64,000 bases of DNA from Euptelea pleiosperma (Eukaryota; Streptophyta; Magnoliopsida; Ranunculales; Eupteleaceae): NCBI GenBank assembly GCA_035048495.1, contig CM068540.1, positions 10,028,829 through 10,092,828 on the forward strand. Reading direction: 5' to 3'. Within the stretch, counting starts at the first letter, position 1. The number at the start of each line of letters is the position of its first letter. The position numbers and the translations under genes were made by a program. The notes beneath the pieces are model-generated. The model worked only from the letters and a program-made list of their open reading frames with translations, did no database searches and was not told the DNA's origin. Below are positions 45,782 to 57,785 of this stretch, piece by piece.

Positions 45782-47481
45782 ACGCGAATGAGGCAAGCTC
45801 TATACTTGGCAAAAAGTTGCCAGAGAAGAACACTATCCTAAATGATGCACACCAAGCACAGATAATCCTATTCTAAGCAATCAGGATATATTTTAGGAAT
45901 TATCTTTGTTAGTTTTGGGGCTAGAGTAGATTATGACAGTGGGCGGACCACTGGTTTATCTTTTAACCGCCGGATTAACTGTTTTGCACTCAGAGGTTCT
46001 CACCCGGCTACACTCTTCAGAGCGAATCCTTTAGTACTAACTCTAGTTAACAACAAGGCAATCCGAAGCCTAGACAGACGTGCGGCACAATGGCTGACTT
46101 AAGTACATCCCAGACTAACCGGATTGGTCAAGTGTATAAGAAGAGTGTTCCCTCGGGTTAAGCTAGGGTTGATGCGTGTTCCTAGTCCACACGTAACTAA
46201 CCGCCGAATAGTCCAAGATGCCACGTCGAGCTCAGTGTACTTGAGTAGCAGGGACTTATGGGTGTGTTAGACAACAGGGACCCGCGCTCGTGGTCTTATT
46301 TCGATTGGATGTTAAGCGGGTTCGCTTTGTATGGATTTTTCCTCGAACACCGGGCTAATTGGCTCTACTTCTTGATTCTTTTTATTATAGATGGATCCTG
46401 GGGATCAATTTCAGCTGGAGTGATGAGGTGGGTGATGAAATCCCACCAGTTTCAATTTTGGAGCTGGGTTTGCTCTCTTAGAGTTGATTGATTAACGGCC
46501 ACGCCACGCATGTCGAAGAATATGGATGCGAAAGCAAATAGACAAGCGGCAATGATGCACTCAATATGCTCTGTATCGCACTCAAGGCGAGGATAGAGAC
46601 TTACCTCCCGTGGGCCACGCCACGGGGTCTCCTCCGTGGGTTAGAGAGGGGTATCCTAATGGGCTTGGGCCCGACTCCACCTCTTTGAGCTTTCGCTCTC
46701 TACCCACACTGGATCGTGTTCCTGCAGAAAAGTTAGATCGCACGGTCTAGGTATGCGGGATTCTATTCGGAAGATCCTTGCCTTTTTAGGGTTCACAGAA
46801 CAAGCACTGAATTTAGGCAAGTTTTTGAATTAGTTTCCAAATTCGAGATGGGTTAAAATTTAGGAATTCCCAGATTGGAAAATACCTAGATTGGAAAGTT
46901 TCCCGAACTGTGGAGATCTTCCAAGAAAGATTTGATTGCGAGATCCCTTATAATTTTGGGAAATTTCCCAAAATTGAAATTCTGCTAGATTTGGGGTGTT
47001 TCCTTTTGCAGACTTTTCCAAATTCGGAAGATTTCTAAAGATAGAAATTCTTCTAAAGAGGAAACTTCTAAAAAGGGGAAACCCTAATTTAGCAAAGTTT
47101 CAAGATTTTAGAATCTTTCCAAAAATCGCAAATCCTTGATTGGTGATTTCTAAAAATCTGCAGAATATAAAACCCTAATTTTTTTTTTTTGAATTTTTAT
47201 TTTTTTATTTTTTTTTGGTAATTTCCACTTAATCTAGGGTTTCTAAAAAACCCTAGAACAAGATCTAGCAGTTATTTGGAAAGCAGTAAAATTCCTAAAT
47301 TATTACAACTTTGCACTCGGCCTTCCGAGGCATTAAAAATAGTAATTTAAAAACTGCTAAAAATCAACAAAAATAAAAAATAGAAAGTTTCCCGAAAAGG
47401 TCAGGCTGGCCAAATTGTGCAGCTTTCCGATTCAGCAACTGTCCAATTCCGTCTTTACGTCCTTTTTCGCACTCCCGAACA
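45782..47481 (-). other. Untranslated leader of B
   Basis: 1.7 kb without a supported gene. In transcription order: a region next to the primer site conserved in all copies, the CTCGG/CCGAG hairpin (near 47317-47331), the inverted telobox hairpin (47233-47257), the GNRA hairpin GAGC-GAAA-GCTC (46687-46698), the donor-like AGGTAAGT (reverse complement of 46599-46606), then about 800 bp to gag. Confidence 0.78.
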
Positions 47482-47501
47482 CCCGAGCGGCAGCGGCGCC
47501 A
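47482..47501 (-). other. Primer binding site of B
   Basis: On the minus strand TGGCGCCGCTGCCGCTCGGG, two bases after the 5' LTR; tRNA-Asp type. Confidence 0.88.
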
Positions 47502-47503
47502 TT

Positions 47504-49966
47504 TGAAAGTAGGATTTTTCCGCGTCGTTGGTTACGGAAACCCTAGAATCAACACATTTGTATATTATCCGAGATTTTCACTCAAATCCTGCAAAATTTC
47601 ACAGGGTTGTACAGTGGCTCGTGTCGGATGTCGATCCGCACTCGGGATTAGTTCATGCAAATCAAGGACATAAAATGATGGGTTTTTCTCAAAAATTGCT
47701 AAAAAGAAGAGATTGAAGGGTGAGAATGATGATCACGGGATTAAAATATGATTGATTTTATAAATTTTAGAGGGAACCATTATCTGCTAAAATGATGAGA
47801 GAGAAAATAGGAAGAACATAATATAATAAGCAAAACTAAAGAAATTAACCATCTTTATTAAAATGAAAAGTAACTTACAATAATCTTGAATCTGATTGGT
47901 GCATAAATAAATTTCAAAAATTAACTAGAAAGCATGAAATAGAAGGGAGATAGAGAGAGAAAGGTAGAGAAAGAGGAGGTCTATTCTAGAGAGAGAAAGT
48001 GGAAAGGCTTAGAGAGAGAATTGAGTGATTGAGTTTAGAGAGGAGAGTATTACCATAGGACTTATCGGAGTTTGGCATCGACGGAGGAGATCAGATTTGG
48101 ACTTGTAGTAGGTCGGCCATGATGGAATTGAGACCGTGGAAGGAGCCATCAAGAGTGAGAACCCTTGGTGGTTGCTGGTGTGCGAGGCGTTGCACTTGGT
48201 GGTGGTGGTTCAGCCAAAGCAAGGTGGAGCGTGATGGAAGGGAGCAGCGGCTCAAAAGTGTTGCATGTGTAACATTTTGCTCAGGTGCAGGCAATGGAGG
48301 AGAGCGTGGAGGTGCAGTGGCAGGAAGAGCTCATTTCCGGCGTGGATTGTAGGACGTCCAACAACAACTTGCTCGAGATGGTGGTGCTTACCGGAGGATC
48401 AGCCTGCAAATGAGGTGTTGCATGTGTGGATTCGAGTTGCAGGCGTGCAACTCGGAAGCTTTAATGGAGAGGAGAAGATGGGGAGTATGGAGGAGATCAA
48501 GTGGGGTTGACGGCTTCCCCTTCTCCTTCAACGGACTGGAGTTGCAGGTTGCAATACTGGATGATGGAGAGATGAGGAAGGGAGGTCAAGAGGTGGGTGG
48601 ATAGTGTTGGAACGGTTGGCGTTGCAGCAGTGTGTTGCTGGTTTCACCAATGAAAACGGAGATGTGCATGCAGGTTGAGGAGAAGGATGGCAACACTGAA
48701 GATCGTGCAAAGGGCAGCAACGTGAAGAAGTTACTGGGCAGTCTTGGAGATGGATCGATTGATGGTGAAAAGGGGCTGTAACGGCTTGGGGAAGAAGAGC
48801 ATGGGGGGAGCGATGAAGAGAGAACGTCAAGAATGAATAGCGCCCTCTTTCTCCTCTTTCTTTTCTCTTTATATTAAGGATGAGACCATCCTCATTAGGG
48901 TTTGGTCCCTACTTTTCCCTTCTTGGTCCAACTTGCCCTCTCCCCCATAAGGTGAGATGCACCTTATCAAAACTTCCAAGGGAAGATAGTCCTCTACTTT
49001 TCCTTTCTTGGTCCAACTTAACTCTCCCCAATAAGGCGAGATTCACCTTATCAAAACTTCCAAGGGAGGACAGTCACTATTTGGTGGACAATGCTACAAC
49101 CCTCTTCTCAATTAGGCAAGATATTATCCCATGTGATGGTCCATAGCATGCTACATGCTGCCACCTCACATGTCATCACTTCTTGTTAGCCAAACTACTC
49201 TCTTTCCTACTTCTCTGGAATGGAACACGCTTGCTACATCTTTGCCACACATGTGGTGGTTTATTGCAAATGCAACCACCATTTTGGGAATTGTTTAGAC
49301 CAATTTTCTAACAATAATCATTGGTCCATGCATCTAGCTCCGTCTTGTCCCTGATTCGACACTATCTAGCTGTTCAACTCAATCAGACAGTCAGAACCAT
49401 CTGACCTGTCTTATCATGTTCACAGGCCAACTTTCCATGTATTTTTAAAACCGTGACCCCTCATCTTGAATCAATCTCTTTGATCATCTTTGTTTGAACC
49501 ATGTTTGTCCCTTCATGATCTAGCTAGCCATTGACTTGGTCACCCTATGGCCCGTGGTCTCCTGACTCGACCAATGCTTCCCAGGTCTTGGGAAATTTCT
49601 TGATTGGATCCTTGGAACTCACGTGCAACACCATCTTCATTATTTGCATGGAACTCCCTACAGTCATCTTTATCTTGTTTCACGGACCAGTCAGCTCGTT
49701 GGTTCGCAATTTTCAAGAATCATCCGATTTGGTTTCCTGCAATAGTGAAAAACGCGTAATGAGTCTCAATCATAATGTCTCATACCTAGACTTTCGAAAA
49801 TGTGTTTAATGCATGCAAATATACCATTTCGTCCAGAAAAGTGTGTTCTACGCAACAAAAGGGACTCTTACGTAGAAAAGTAGATAAATAGAGTATTTTA
49901 ACGTAGGAGACTGCAATAATGCTAAAAGGATAATTGCTTAAAATAAGCACTTTTGAGCGAATATCA
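47504..49966 (-). repeat. 5' LTR of B (2463 bp, with a 443-bp deletion)
   Basis: Same ends as the 3' LTR. At 48541-48556 GGTTGCAA joins directly to TACTGGATGATGG, skipping the 443 bp found in the other LTR. TATA-like AATATAAAG (reverse complement of 48867-48875) would be the promoter driving gag-pol. Substitutions against the 3' LTR are few. Confidence 0.93.
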
Positions 49967-49971
49967 CCAGT
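49967..49971. repeat. Target-site duplication of B (right copy)
   Basis: CCAGT, matching 35156-35160. Confidence 0.92.
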
Positions 49972-50875
49972 ACCAGACTTTACAAGAAAAATTGAGGTTG
50001 CTACAAACAAAGGATCGGACTACAATATTGATGAGCCAGAGTCTCCATCTTTGGTGTCCTTTAAAGCACCAACTTCTGAACTTAGCTTAAAGGAATCATC
50101 TACCTCTGTTATTTCTATCTGGGACTCTGAAGAAGTTATTCATAACATTGAGCTGTGTCTTGACTATAGGATCCCAATTGGCCTAGACATACCCATCCCC
50201 ACCACCCTTGGATTGTGCAACAATCATGATGAACCCATGTTTCCATCTATGGTGCCCTTACAGGCAGCTACTTCTGCACCGAGCACAGAGATACCCATAT
50301 CCATCTCTATCTCTAATGATTTTACATCTGCACTGGATGCAAATATTCTTACCATTGAGCAATATCTAGAAAATGGGATTCCAGCTGCCCAGGACCTACC
50401 GTTCCCCACCGAGGATAAACACATTGAGTGCAGAGATTGGAACATCCCTCTTACATTAGGAAACCTCAAGGACAAGGTCCACAGTTTTGACCCACCACCA
50501 TACGTCGATGTTGTCAATAAACAGTGTGCCGTAGAAAATCTAATTCAGGACTCTCCCGAGGAAAAACTCTCCCAGTGTGAAGAATACTTTGCGCCTGACT
50601 TCATCTCGGAGTCAGACAATTATGTTATTACTGATCTACAGGAGTCTATTCCATTCAGATACATTCCCGCTAAACTCAATGAGTTTGCGGCTCTGCTAAC
50701 AATGGCCAGAGAACCCACTACTGCTCTCATCTCAGTCTTTACTGAGAATCTTCGATCCCTCCCAGCTGAACTACATGTTTTTATGGGTCTGCAAAGAGCA
50801 CTTACTATTCTTCTCTCAGTTTACACTGAGAAAGACCTGTTCTATATAGGTATACCTAGACAAGGGATAGGATAA
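49972..50875 (+). CDS. Residual open frame of element D (protease-to-RT linker region)
   Basis: About 300 codons without a stop, from the B insertion site to TAA-like termination at 50873-50875. The latter half aligns with B pol residues 541-680 (IECRDWNIPLTLGNLKDKV, CAVENLIQDSPEEKLSQCEE, FAALLTMAREP), the segment between protease and reverse transcriptase. The first half looks like a duplicated and diverged version of the same region (two related GIPxxxDxPxPT segments). No protease DLGA, RT, RNase H or integrase motif is present. The frame does not connect to the gag-tail frame left of B. It is either a neutral remnant or a retained linker protein; function unknown. Confidence 0.6.
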
Positions 50876-50899
50876 CAGTTTTTGTTCTACCTTAGAAGA

Positions 50900-50904
50900 C
50901 TGCA
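50900..50904. repeat. Target-site duplication of C (left copy)
   Basis: CTGCA, identical to 57781-57785. Confidence 0.9.
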
Positions 50905-51630
50905 TGTAATACCCTGAACTTTCGTTCTAGGGTATTATGGTAAATTCACCTAATAATGCAAACCTGAAACTTTTTCAGACTCTTATTATTATTTTTATTG
51001 TTAAATATCATGTATGAGTATGTGTATTTAATTTGGTTTCATTTTAACAACTTTGAAAAACTTGTTATTTTTGAAACTCACTCGTTATGGCTAAATTCTT
51101 GTTAAAAATAATGAACCATAATTTGCAGGAGACTTTTTCTTTCCCCAGCTAACATTCCAAAACTTTTATAAAAAAATTATTTTGTGGGCCCGAGACTCCA
51201 AAAATATTCCTATTTTATCTTTATCAACTTACCTATGAAATTTGAAACCTTTTCTGAGACATAAAAACTCTAGTCGAAGATTTTGGGAGATTTTGACAAA
51301 AATAGTATTTTTATAATTTTTGAACTTCCTACCATTCGTATATTTTTTAAAAATAATATTTAATTATATTTTATTTATTTAATAAGCGTGGGACCCGCAA
51401 ATCACTTTCGTGTCATTCCAATGTCATTTGATACTTTTCTAGGATTTTGAACGTTTTTATGATTTTTGTGTGTGACGTGTGTCAATACCTTATTGTATGG
51501 ACTTTTAAATTATATAATATAGTTTGATTGAATTAATTTATAATTATTTATGTTATGATTGTTGGGTGGGCCCGTATGGTCAATCTAGAAGCCTTTTGGG
51601 CTTAATAATAATCTTAATTGAGCCTAGTTG

Positions 51631-51640
51631 TTATATATGG
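51631..51640 (+). promoter_or_regulatory. Probable TATA box of C's LTR
   Basis: TTATATATGG, upstream of AAACCCTAA-containing sequence; repeated in the second LTR at 55488-55497. Motif-based only. Confidence 0.45.
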
Positions 51641-52229
51641 GCCTTGGGCCCATTTCTAACCCATTAGTAGTGTAAAATATAAGTTTTTGAGGGTTAAAAA
51701 AGTCATCCCTTTGATAGTTACGAATTTCAATAAAATAGAAACCCTAATCCTTCTCTAAACCTATTTATGAAAAACCCTTAAGCTTTAGAAGCTTTCACAA
51801 ACCCAACTCCATTGAAGAATAGAGAAAGCTCTATTAAACCTTCATCCGGGCACCGATCGCACTCGAGCAAGAAGGGAGAATTGACGGGGACTCCGATTAG
51901 AAGAACATACTCCGAGGGGAGGACGATCCGACGACTTTCAAATTTGAAGGAATTTTTGATTTTTATTAACGTTCAAGAAACCTTAAGGTAAGTGCGCTTG
52001 ATCCATCCTATACTTGTTTTTCTTCAAGATTTTGTTTCTCTTTCATTAGATAATAGTTGATACTCATTATAAATTAATGTCAACAATATTTATTTTATTC
52101 TTATTGGGTTGATCTTTATTTTGGGCCACCATGATGGGTTGGGCCATGGTCTATTTTGTACCTATAACGGATGATTATGTTCTTTATCATTTTCGTTGTA
52201 TTTTTATAATTTAAATATTTTTATAATTA

Positions 52230-52735
52230 TTTTTTCTAAATACCTCTTTGAATCTATTTTCGAAAACCGTTTAGTTTGTATTTTTCTGATTTGTATTGAT
52301 TAAGTTATGATTTTTCTAAGTTGTTGGACTTTACAAAATAACCCAGAATCCCAGATTCTGTCTGACCCACTTCATTAAGTGTTTCGACCCATATTTTGAA
52401 TCTGAATATTTTTCTATTTCTTTTTCTTAAATACCTCTGTAAATTTAGTTTCTATAACATTTGAGTTTGTATTTTTCTGATTTGTATTGATTAATTTATG
52501 ATTTTTCAAATGTGCGGGACTTTTCTGTAAAACCCAAAATCCCAGATTCTGTCCGGCCCAATTTCTTAAGAGTTTTGACCTATATTTAGAATCTGAATAT
52601 TTTTTTATTTATTTTTTCTAAAAACCTCTGTGAATCTAGTTTTTAAATCCATTGAGTTTATATTTTTCTAATTCATATTTATTTAGTTATGATTTTTATA
52701 ATGTAGTACATTTTTTGTAAAAAAACCTATTAATT
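52230..52735 (+). repeat. 191-bp tandem repeat in C's LTR
   Basis: About 2.7 copies. Equivalent strings ACCTCT-TGAATCTA recur at 52242, 52433 and 52624. Each unit contains TTTGTATTTTTCTGATT, ATCCCAGATTCTGTC and GAATCTGAATATTTTT, with the third copy more diverged. The second LTR has the same array at about 56087-56590. Confidence 0.8.
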
Positions 52736-52842
52736 ATTCGTGGTTCGGTCATGATTATTAACTATTAAGGTTTTAACCTTGTTATTTGACTAAACCCTAG
52801 ATGGTTTCACCTATACTTGTATGCATGGGGATCCCACCCATG

Positions 52843-52940
52843 TGTCTTAGATCCCTCATAGGGTTCGACCAAATGTCTTGGATCCCTCTTTAGGGTTCGA
52901 CCTTGTGTCATGGATCCCTCATAGGGTTCGGCCATGGTGT
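52843..52940 (+). repeat. Short tandem repeat, GGATCCCTCATAGGGTTCG type
   Basis: Three units of about 37 bp (TGTCTTAGATCCCTCATAGG, TGTCTTGGATCCCTCTTTAG, TGTCATGGATCCCTCATAGG), each followed by GTTCGNCC. Also in LTR2 at about 56698-56795. Confidence 0.8.
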
Positions 52941-53947
52941 GTTGGATTGTCTCGTGATTTCTACTTATATTGTTCATCCGTGTTGATCGTGACCTTCGGT
53001 GATTGTTACATGTTATTCATGGTTAACCATAATTCGTTCCCATGTTATCACTTTTGATGATCATCTCTTCATTTTATATTCTTATTTAAATGTTAAATAC
53101 ATGTGTGCTTATGCTATGTAACCTTAGTACCATCTTGTCATACCATGATTATCACGTCATTTCATATAAGGGGTGCATAAAGGAATGGGGTTAAATTATA
53201 TTATATATGTTTATATTGGTTTTATCAATTAATCAGGGTTCGGTACCCTAGGGTGAAAGGCCCCAGACGTTAATTATTATATCCTGCAGATGGGTCAATG
53301 AGACCGCTCCCAGTGCGGGAAGGAGATGGAGACCCTATGTGGTTATGGGTACTAGTTGCATTTGCATCCCGTACTCACTTGCATTCATCATCATATTCAT
53401 GTTATCCTTATTATACGATTGAGATGCATACCTTTATTAAAAAACTTGTATAGTATGATATCATACCATGCACACTGTTGTATTACTGGGCCTCGGCTCA
53501 TGGTGCTACACCGATACCATTTTCAGATTTTAAGGAGTTGGGTACGTGAGATGATTTTGAGACGAAAGACTCCGGTGCATTCGAGGAGATCGACAACGAT
53601 TTAGGAGTCGATCCCACACTTTAGAAAGTTGTATTTGATTATTTTATAAGATTATTTATTTATTTTCACCGGCATGTAAGCCTTTGATTGAGAGCATGTT
53701 CTCACTTCCATCTCTCCACATTTAGTTGATTGATTGAATTATTTGAATTATGAATTATTTGAATTATTTGTTTCCTACATCTAGACTTTTTTTTTTACTT
53801 AGTGGGTTTTCGAATGAACCTTAGTAGTCTAATTGACCTAATTGGACCACTAAGGGACATTCATGGATTACCTCTAGGTTCGGGTACGGGTCGATCCACG
53901 AAATTTTCGGGTCGTATCTGGGTATCCAGATTCGGGGCGTGACAGAG

Positions 53948-53960
53948 TGGTATCAGAGCA
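53948..53960 (+). other. Primer binding site of C (initiator tRNA-Met)
   Basis: TGGTATCAGAGCA, three bases after the LTR; the standard plant initiator-Met primer site. Confidence 0.92.
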
Positions 53961-54750
53961 CAGGCTTCAGACACCTAGGGATTTGTGTGTAATGGGTCTA
54001 TGCATAATTGAGTTGTGTATGATAAAATGATATTAGAGCACAGTCAGTAGAGTACCCTAAGGACCCATGGAATTGAGACCATTAGGGGATCTGGTTAATG
54101 TGTCCATTCTTGTTATGGAGACCGTTACCTTTTAGTATATACATTAAAAACACTATAATCTAGAGCACTCTGATTGTTTGTAATACTTATAAATAGTGAT
54201 AGTGTACTATTGTTTGTAAGTATATTATTGTAATACTTAATTTTATGTTATGTTTGACAATGTCGCAAAACCTAACACTGTCATACCTTATCAAGGAGAT
54301 CGTGACAAAATGGTGTGTTGACAGAATTATACCCTAAGATGATCTTAATTGGACAGTCTGACTATTTTGACTAGTAGGCCAGTTGACTAGCATAACTAGT
54401 TTGAGTGGAAGATAGATTTATTAGTTTTACCAGTTGATTTAGGTCAATTAGATTGATCAAGTTTACCAGTTTAACTAAGGTTGACTATATTGACTAGTTT
54501 GACCAGCATTGTTAAGTTGACTAGACGTAGATGACTAACTTGCCTGGATTGGACTAGATTGGTGTAGATGGCCAGTTTGGCTAGGTTTACTATATTGATT
54601 AAGTTGGCCAATTTGACTATGTATAGATATAAAGTTTGTCAACCAATCTAACTAGGCTTGGCAAAAATGATTAGTTCGCTAATCAGATGTGATAGACTAG
54701 ATCGAGAATGAATTTGAGGGGCGTCGAATTTCGGGGACGAAATTTTCTTT
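53961..54750 (+). other. Non-coding interior of C
   Basis: No frame of note. From about 54340 to 54680 it holds a degenerate short repeat built on TTGACTAG/TTGACCAG, with seven TTGAC cores, which are W-box-like. Confidence 0.7.
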
Positions 54751-54762
54751 AAGGGGGGTAGA
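54751..54762 (+). other. Polypurine tract of C
   Basis: AAGGGGGGTAGA immediately before LTR2; second-strand primer site. Confidence 0.88.
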
Positions 54763-54763
54763 T

Positions 54764-57700
54764 TGTAATACCCTGAACTTTCGTTCTAGGGTATTATGGT
54801 AAATTCACCTAATAATGCAAACCTGAAACTTTTTCAGACTCTTATTATTATTTTTATTGTTAAATATCATGTATGAGTATGTGTATTTAATTTGGTTTCA
54901 TTTTAACAACTTTGAAAAACTTGTTATTTTTGAAACTCGCTCGTTAGGGCTAAATTCTTGCTAAAAATAATGAACCATAATTTGTAGGGGATTTTTTCTT
55001 TCCCCAGCTAACATTCCAAAACTTTTATAAAAAAATTATTTTGTGGGCCCGAGACTCCAAAAATATTCCTATTTTATCTTTATCAACTTTCCTATGAATT
55101 TGAAAGCTTTTCTGAGACATAAAAACTCTAGTCGAAGATTTTGGGAGATTTTGACAAAATAGTATTTTTATAATTTTTGAACTTCCTACCATTCGTATAT
55201 TTTTTTAAAATAATATTTAATTATATTTTATTTATTTAATAAGCGTGGGACCCGCAAATCACTTTCGTGTCATTCCAATGTCATTTAACACTTTTCTAGG
55301 ATTTTGAACGTTTTTATGATTTGTGTGTGTGACATGTGTCAATACCTTATTGTATGGACTTTTAAATTATATAATATAGTTTGATTGAATTAATTTATAA
55401 TTATTTATGTTATGATTGTTGGGTGGGCCCGTATGGTCAATCTAGAAGCCTTTTGGGCTTAATAATAATCGTAATTGAGCCTAATTGTTATATATGGGCC
55501 TTGGGCCCATTTCTAACCCATTAGTAGTGTAAAATATAAGTTTTTGAGGGTTGAAAAAGTCATCCCTTTGATAGTTACGAATTTCAATAAAATAGAAACC
55601 CTAATCTTTCTCTAAACCTATTTATGAAAAACCCTAAAGCTTTAGAAGCTATCACAAACCCAACTCCATTGAAGAATAGAGAAAGCTCTATTAAACCTTC
55701 ATCCGGGCACCAATCGCACTCGAGCAAGAAGGGAGAATTGACGGGGACTCCGATTAGAAGAACATACACTTAGGGGAGGACGATCCGACGACTTTCAAAT
55801 TTGAAGGAACTTTTGATTTTTATTAAAGTTCAAGAAACCTTAAGGTAAGTGCGCTTGATCCATCCTATACTTGTTTTTCTTCAAGATTTTGTTTCTCTTT
55901 CATTAGATAATGGTTGATACTCATTATAAATTAATTTTAACAATATTTATTTTATTCTTATTGGGTTGATCTTTATTTTGGGCCACCATGATGGGTTGGG
56001 CCATGGTCTATTTTGTACCTATAACGGATGATTATGTTCTTTATCATTTTTGTTGTATTTTTATAATTTAAATATTTTTATAATTATTTTTTCTAAATAC
56101 CACTTTGAATCTATTTTCCAAAACCGTTTAGTTTGTATTTTTCTGATTTGTATTGATTAAGTTATGATTTTTCTAAGTTGTTGGACTTTACAAAATAACC
56201 CAGAATCCCAAATTCTGTCCGACCCACTTCATTCAGTGTTTCGACCCATATTTTGAATCTGAATATTTTTTTATTTCTTTTTCCTAAATACCTCTGTAAA
56301 TTTAGTTTCTATAACATTTGAGTTTGTATTTTTCTGATTTGTATTGATTAAGTTATGATTTTTCAAATGTGCAGAACTTTTCTGTAAAATCCAAAATCCC
56401 AGATTCTGTCCGGCCCAATTTATTAAGAGTTTTGACCTATATTTAGAGTCTGAATATTTTTTTATTTTTTTTTTTTTAAAATCTCTGTGAATCTAGTTTT
56501 TAAATCCATTGAGTTTATATTTTTCTAATTCATATTTATTTAGTTATGATTTTTATAATTTAGTACATTTTTTGTAAAAAAACCTATTAATTGTTCGTGG
56601 TTCGGTCATGATTATTAACTATTAAAGTTTTAACCTTGTTATTTGACTAAACCCTAGATGGTTTCACCTATATATGTATGCATGGGGATCCCACCCATGT
56701 GTCTTGGATCCCTCATAGGGTTCGGCCAAGTGTCTTGGATCCCTCTTTAGGGTTCGACCTTGTGTCATGGATCCCTCATAGGGTTCGGCCATGGTGTGTT
56801 GGATTGTCTCGTGATTTCTACTTATATTGTTCATCCGTGTTGATCGTGACCTTCGGTGATTGTTACATGTTATTCATGGTTAACCATAATTCGTTCCCAT
56901 GTTATCACTTTTGATGATCATCTCTTCATTTTATATTCTTATTTAAATGTTAAATACATGTGTGCTTATGCTATGTAACCTTAGTACCATCTTGTCATAC
57001 CATGATCATCACGTCATTTCATATAAGGGGTGCATAAAGGAATGGGGTTGAAGTATATTATATACGTTTATATTGGTTTTATCAATTAATCAGGGTTCGG
57101 TATCCTAGGGTGAAAGGCCCCAGACGTTAATTATTATATCCTGCAGATGGGTCAATGAGACCGCTCCCAGTGCGGGAAGGAGATGGAGACCCTATGTGGT
57201 TATGGGTACTAGTTGCATTTGCATCCCGTACTCACTTGCATTCATCATCATATTCATGTTATCCTTATTATACGATTGAGATGCATACTTTGATTAAAAA
57301 ACTTTTATAGTATGATATCATACCATGCACACTGTTGTATTACTGGGCCTCGGCTCATGGTGCTACACCGATACCATTTTCAGATTTTAAGGAGCTGGGT
57401 ACGCGAGATGATTTTGAGACGAAAGACTTCGGTGCATTCGAGGAGATCGACAACGATTTAGGAGTCGATCCCACACTTTAGAAAGTTGTATTTGATTATT
57501 TTATAAGATTATTTATTTATTTTCACGGGCATGTAAGCCTTTGATTGAGAGCATGTTCTCACTTCCATCTCTCCATATTTAGTTGATTGATTGAATTATG
57601 AATTATTTGTTTCCTACATCTAGACTTTTTTTTACTTAGTGGGTTTTCGAATGAACCTTAGTAGTCTAATTGACCTAATTGGACCACTAGGGGACATTCA

Positions 57701-57780
57701 TGGATTACCTCTGGGTTCGGGTACGGGTCGATCCACAAATTTTTGGGTCGTATCTGGGTATCTGGATTCGGGGCGTGACA
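54764..57780 (+). repeat. 3' LTR of C (3017 bp)
   Basis: Matches 50905-53944 with scattered substitutions and a few short indels (for example a 14-bp-class loss near 57595). Same ends and same internal tandem repeats. Confidence 0.93.
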
Positions 57781-57785
57781 CTGCA
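57781..57785. repeat. Target-site duplication of C (right copy)
   Basis: CTGCA, matching 50900-50904. Confidence 0.9.

Larger units (their letters stand above)
35161..49966 (-). mobile_element. Complete Athila LTR retrotransposon B
   Basis: A 14.8-kb minus-strand Ty3/gypsy element with two LTRs, tRNA-Asp primer site, leader, gag-pol, 3' region and polypurine tract, flanked by a perfect 5-bp duplication. It sits in the residual coding region of D. The only obvious coding defect is one TGA between gag and pol. There is no env-like frame in the 1.9 kb between pol and the 3' LTR. At least seven LTR-LTR substitutions were noticed by eye, indicating a recent insertion. Confidence 0.95.
50905..53944 (+). 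repeat. 5' LTR of C (3040 bp)
   Basis: TGTAATACCCTG to GGGGCGTGACA. Contains a TATA box TTATATATGG (51631-51640) with a transcript-like stretch after it, a 191-bp tandem repeat (52230-52735) and a 37-bp-class repeat (52843-52940). No gene. Confidence 0.93.
50905..57780 (+). mobile_element. Non-coding Tekay/Del-like LARD element C
   Basis: Two LTRs of about 3.0 kb around only 819 bp. Primer site for initiator-Met tRNA, TG/CA LTR ends, TGTAATACCC start and a 3' tract GGGGACGAAATTTTCTTTAA then GGGGGGT, all as in chromoviruses of the Tekay/Del group. No gag or pol at all, so it is a large retrotransposon derivative moved in trans. The LTR pair shows more differences than that of B, so C is the older of the two. 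Confidence 0.93.

Noticed and set aside
49934..49971. Start of the residual D frame inside B's LTR
   Set aside because: Those codons belong to the B LTR and read in by chance; the D sequence begins after the target duplication.
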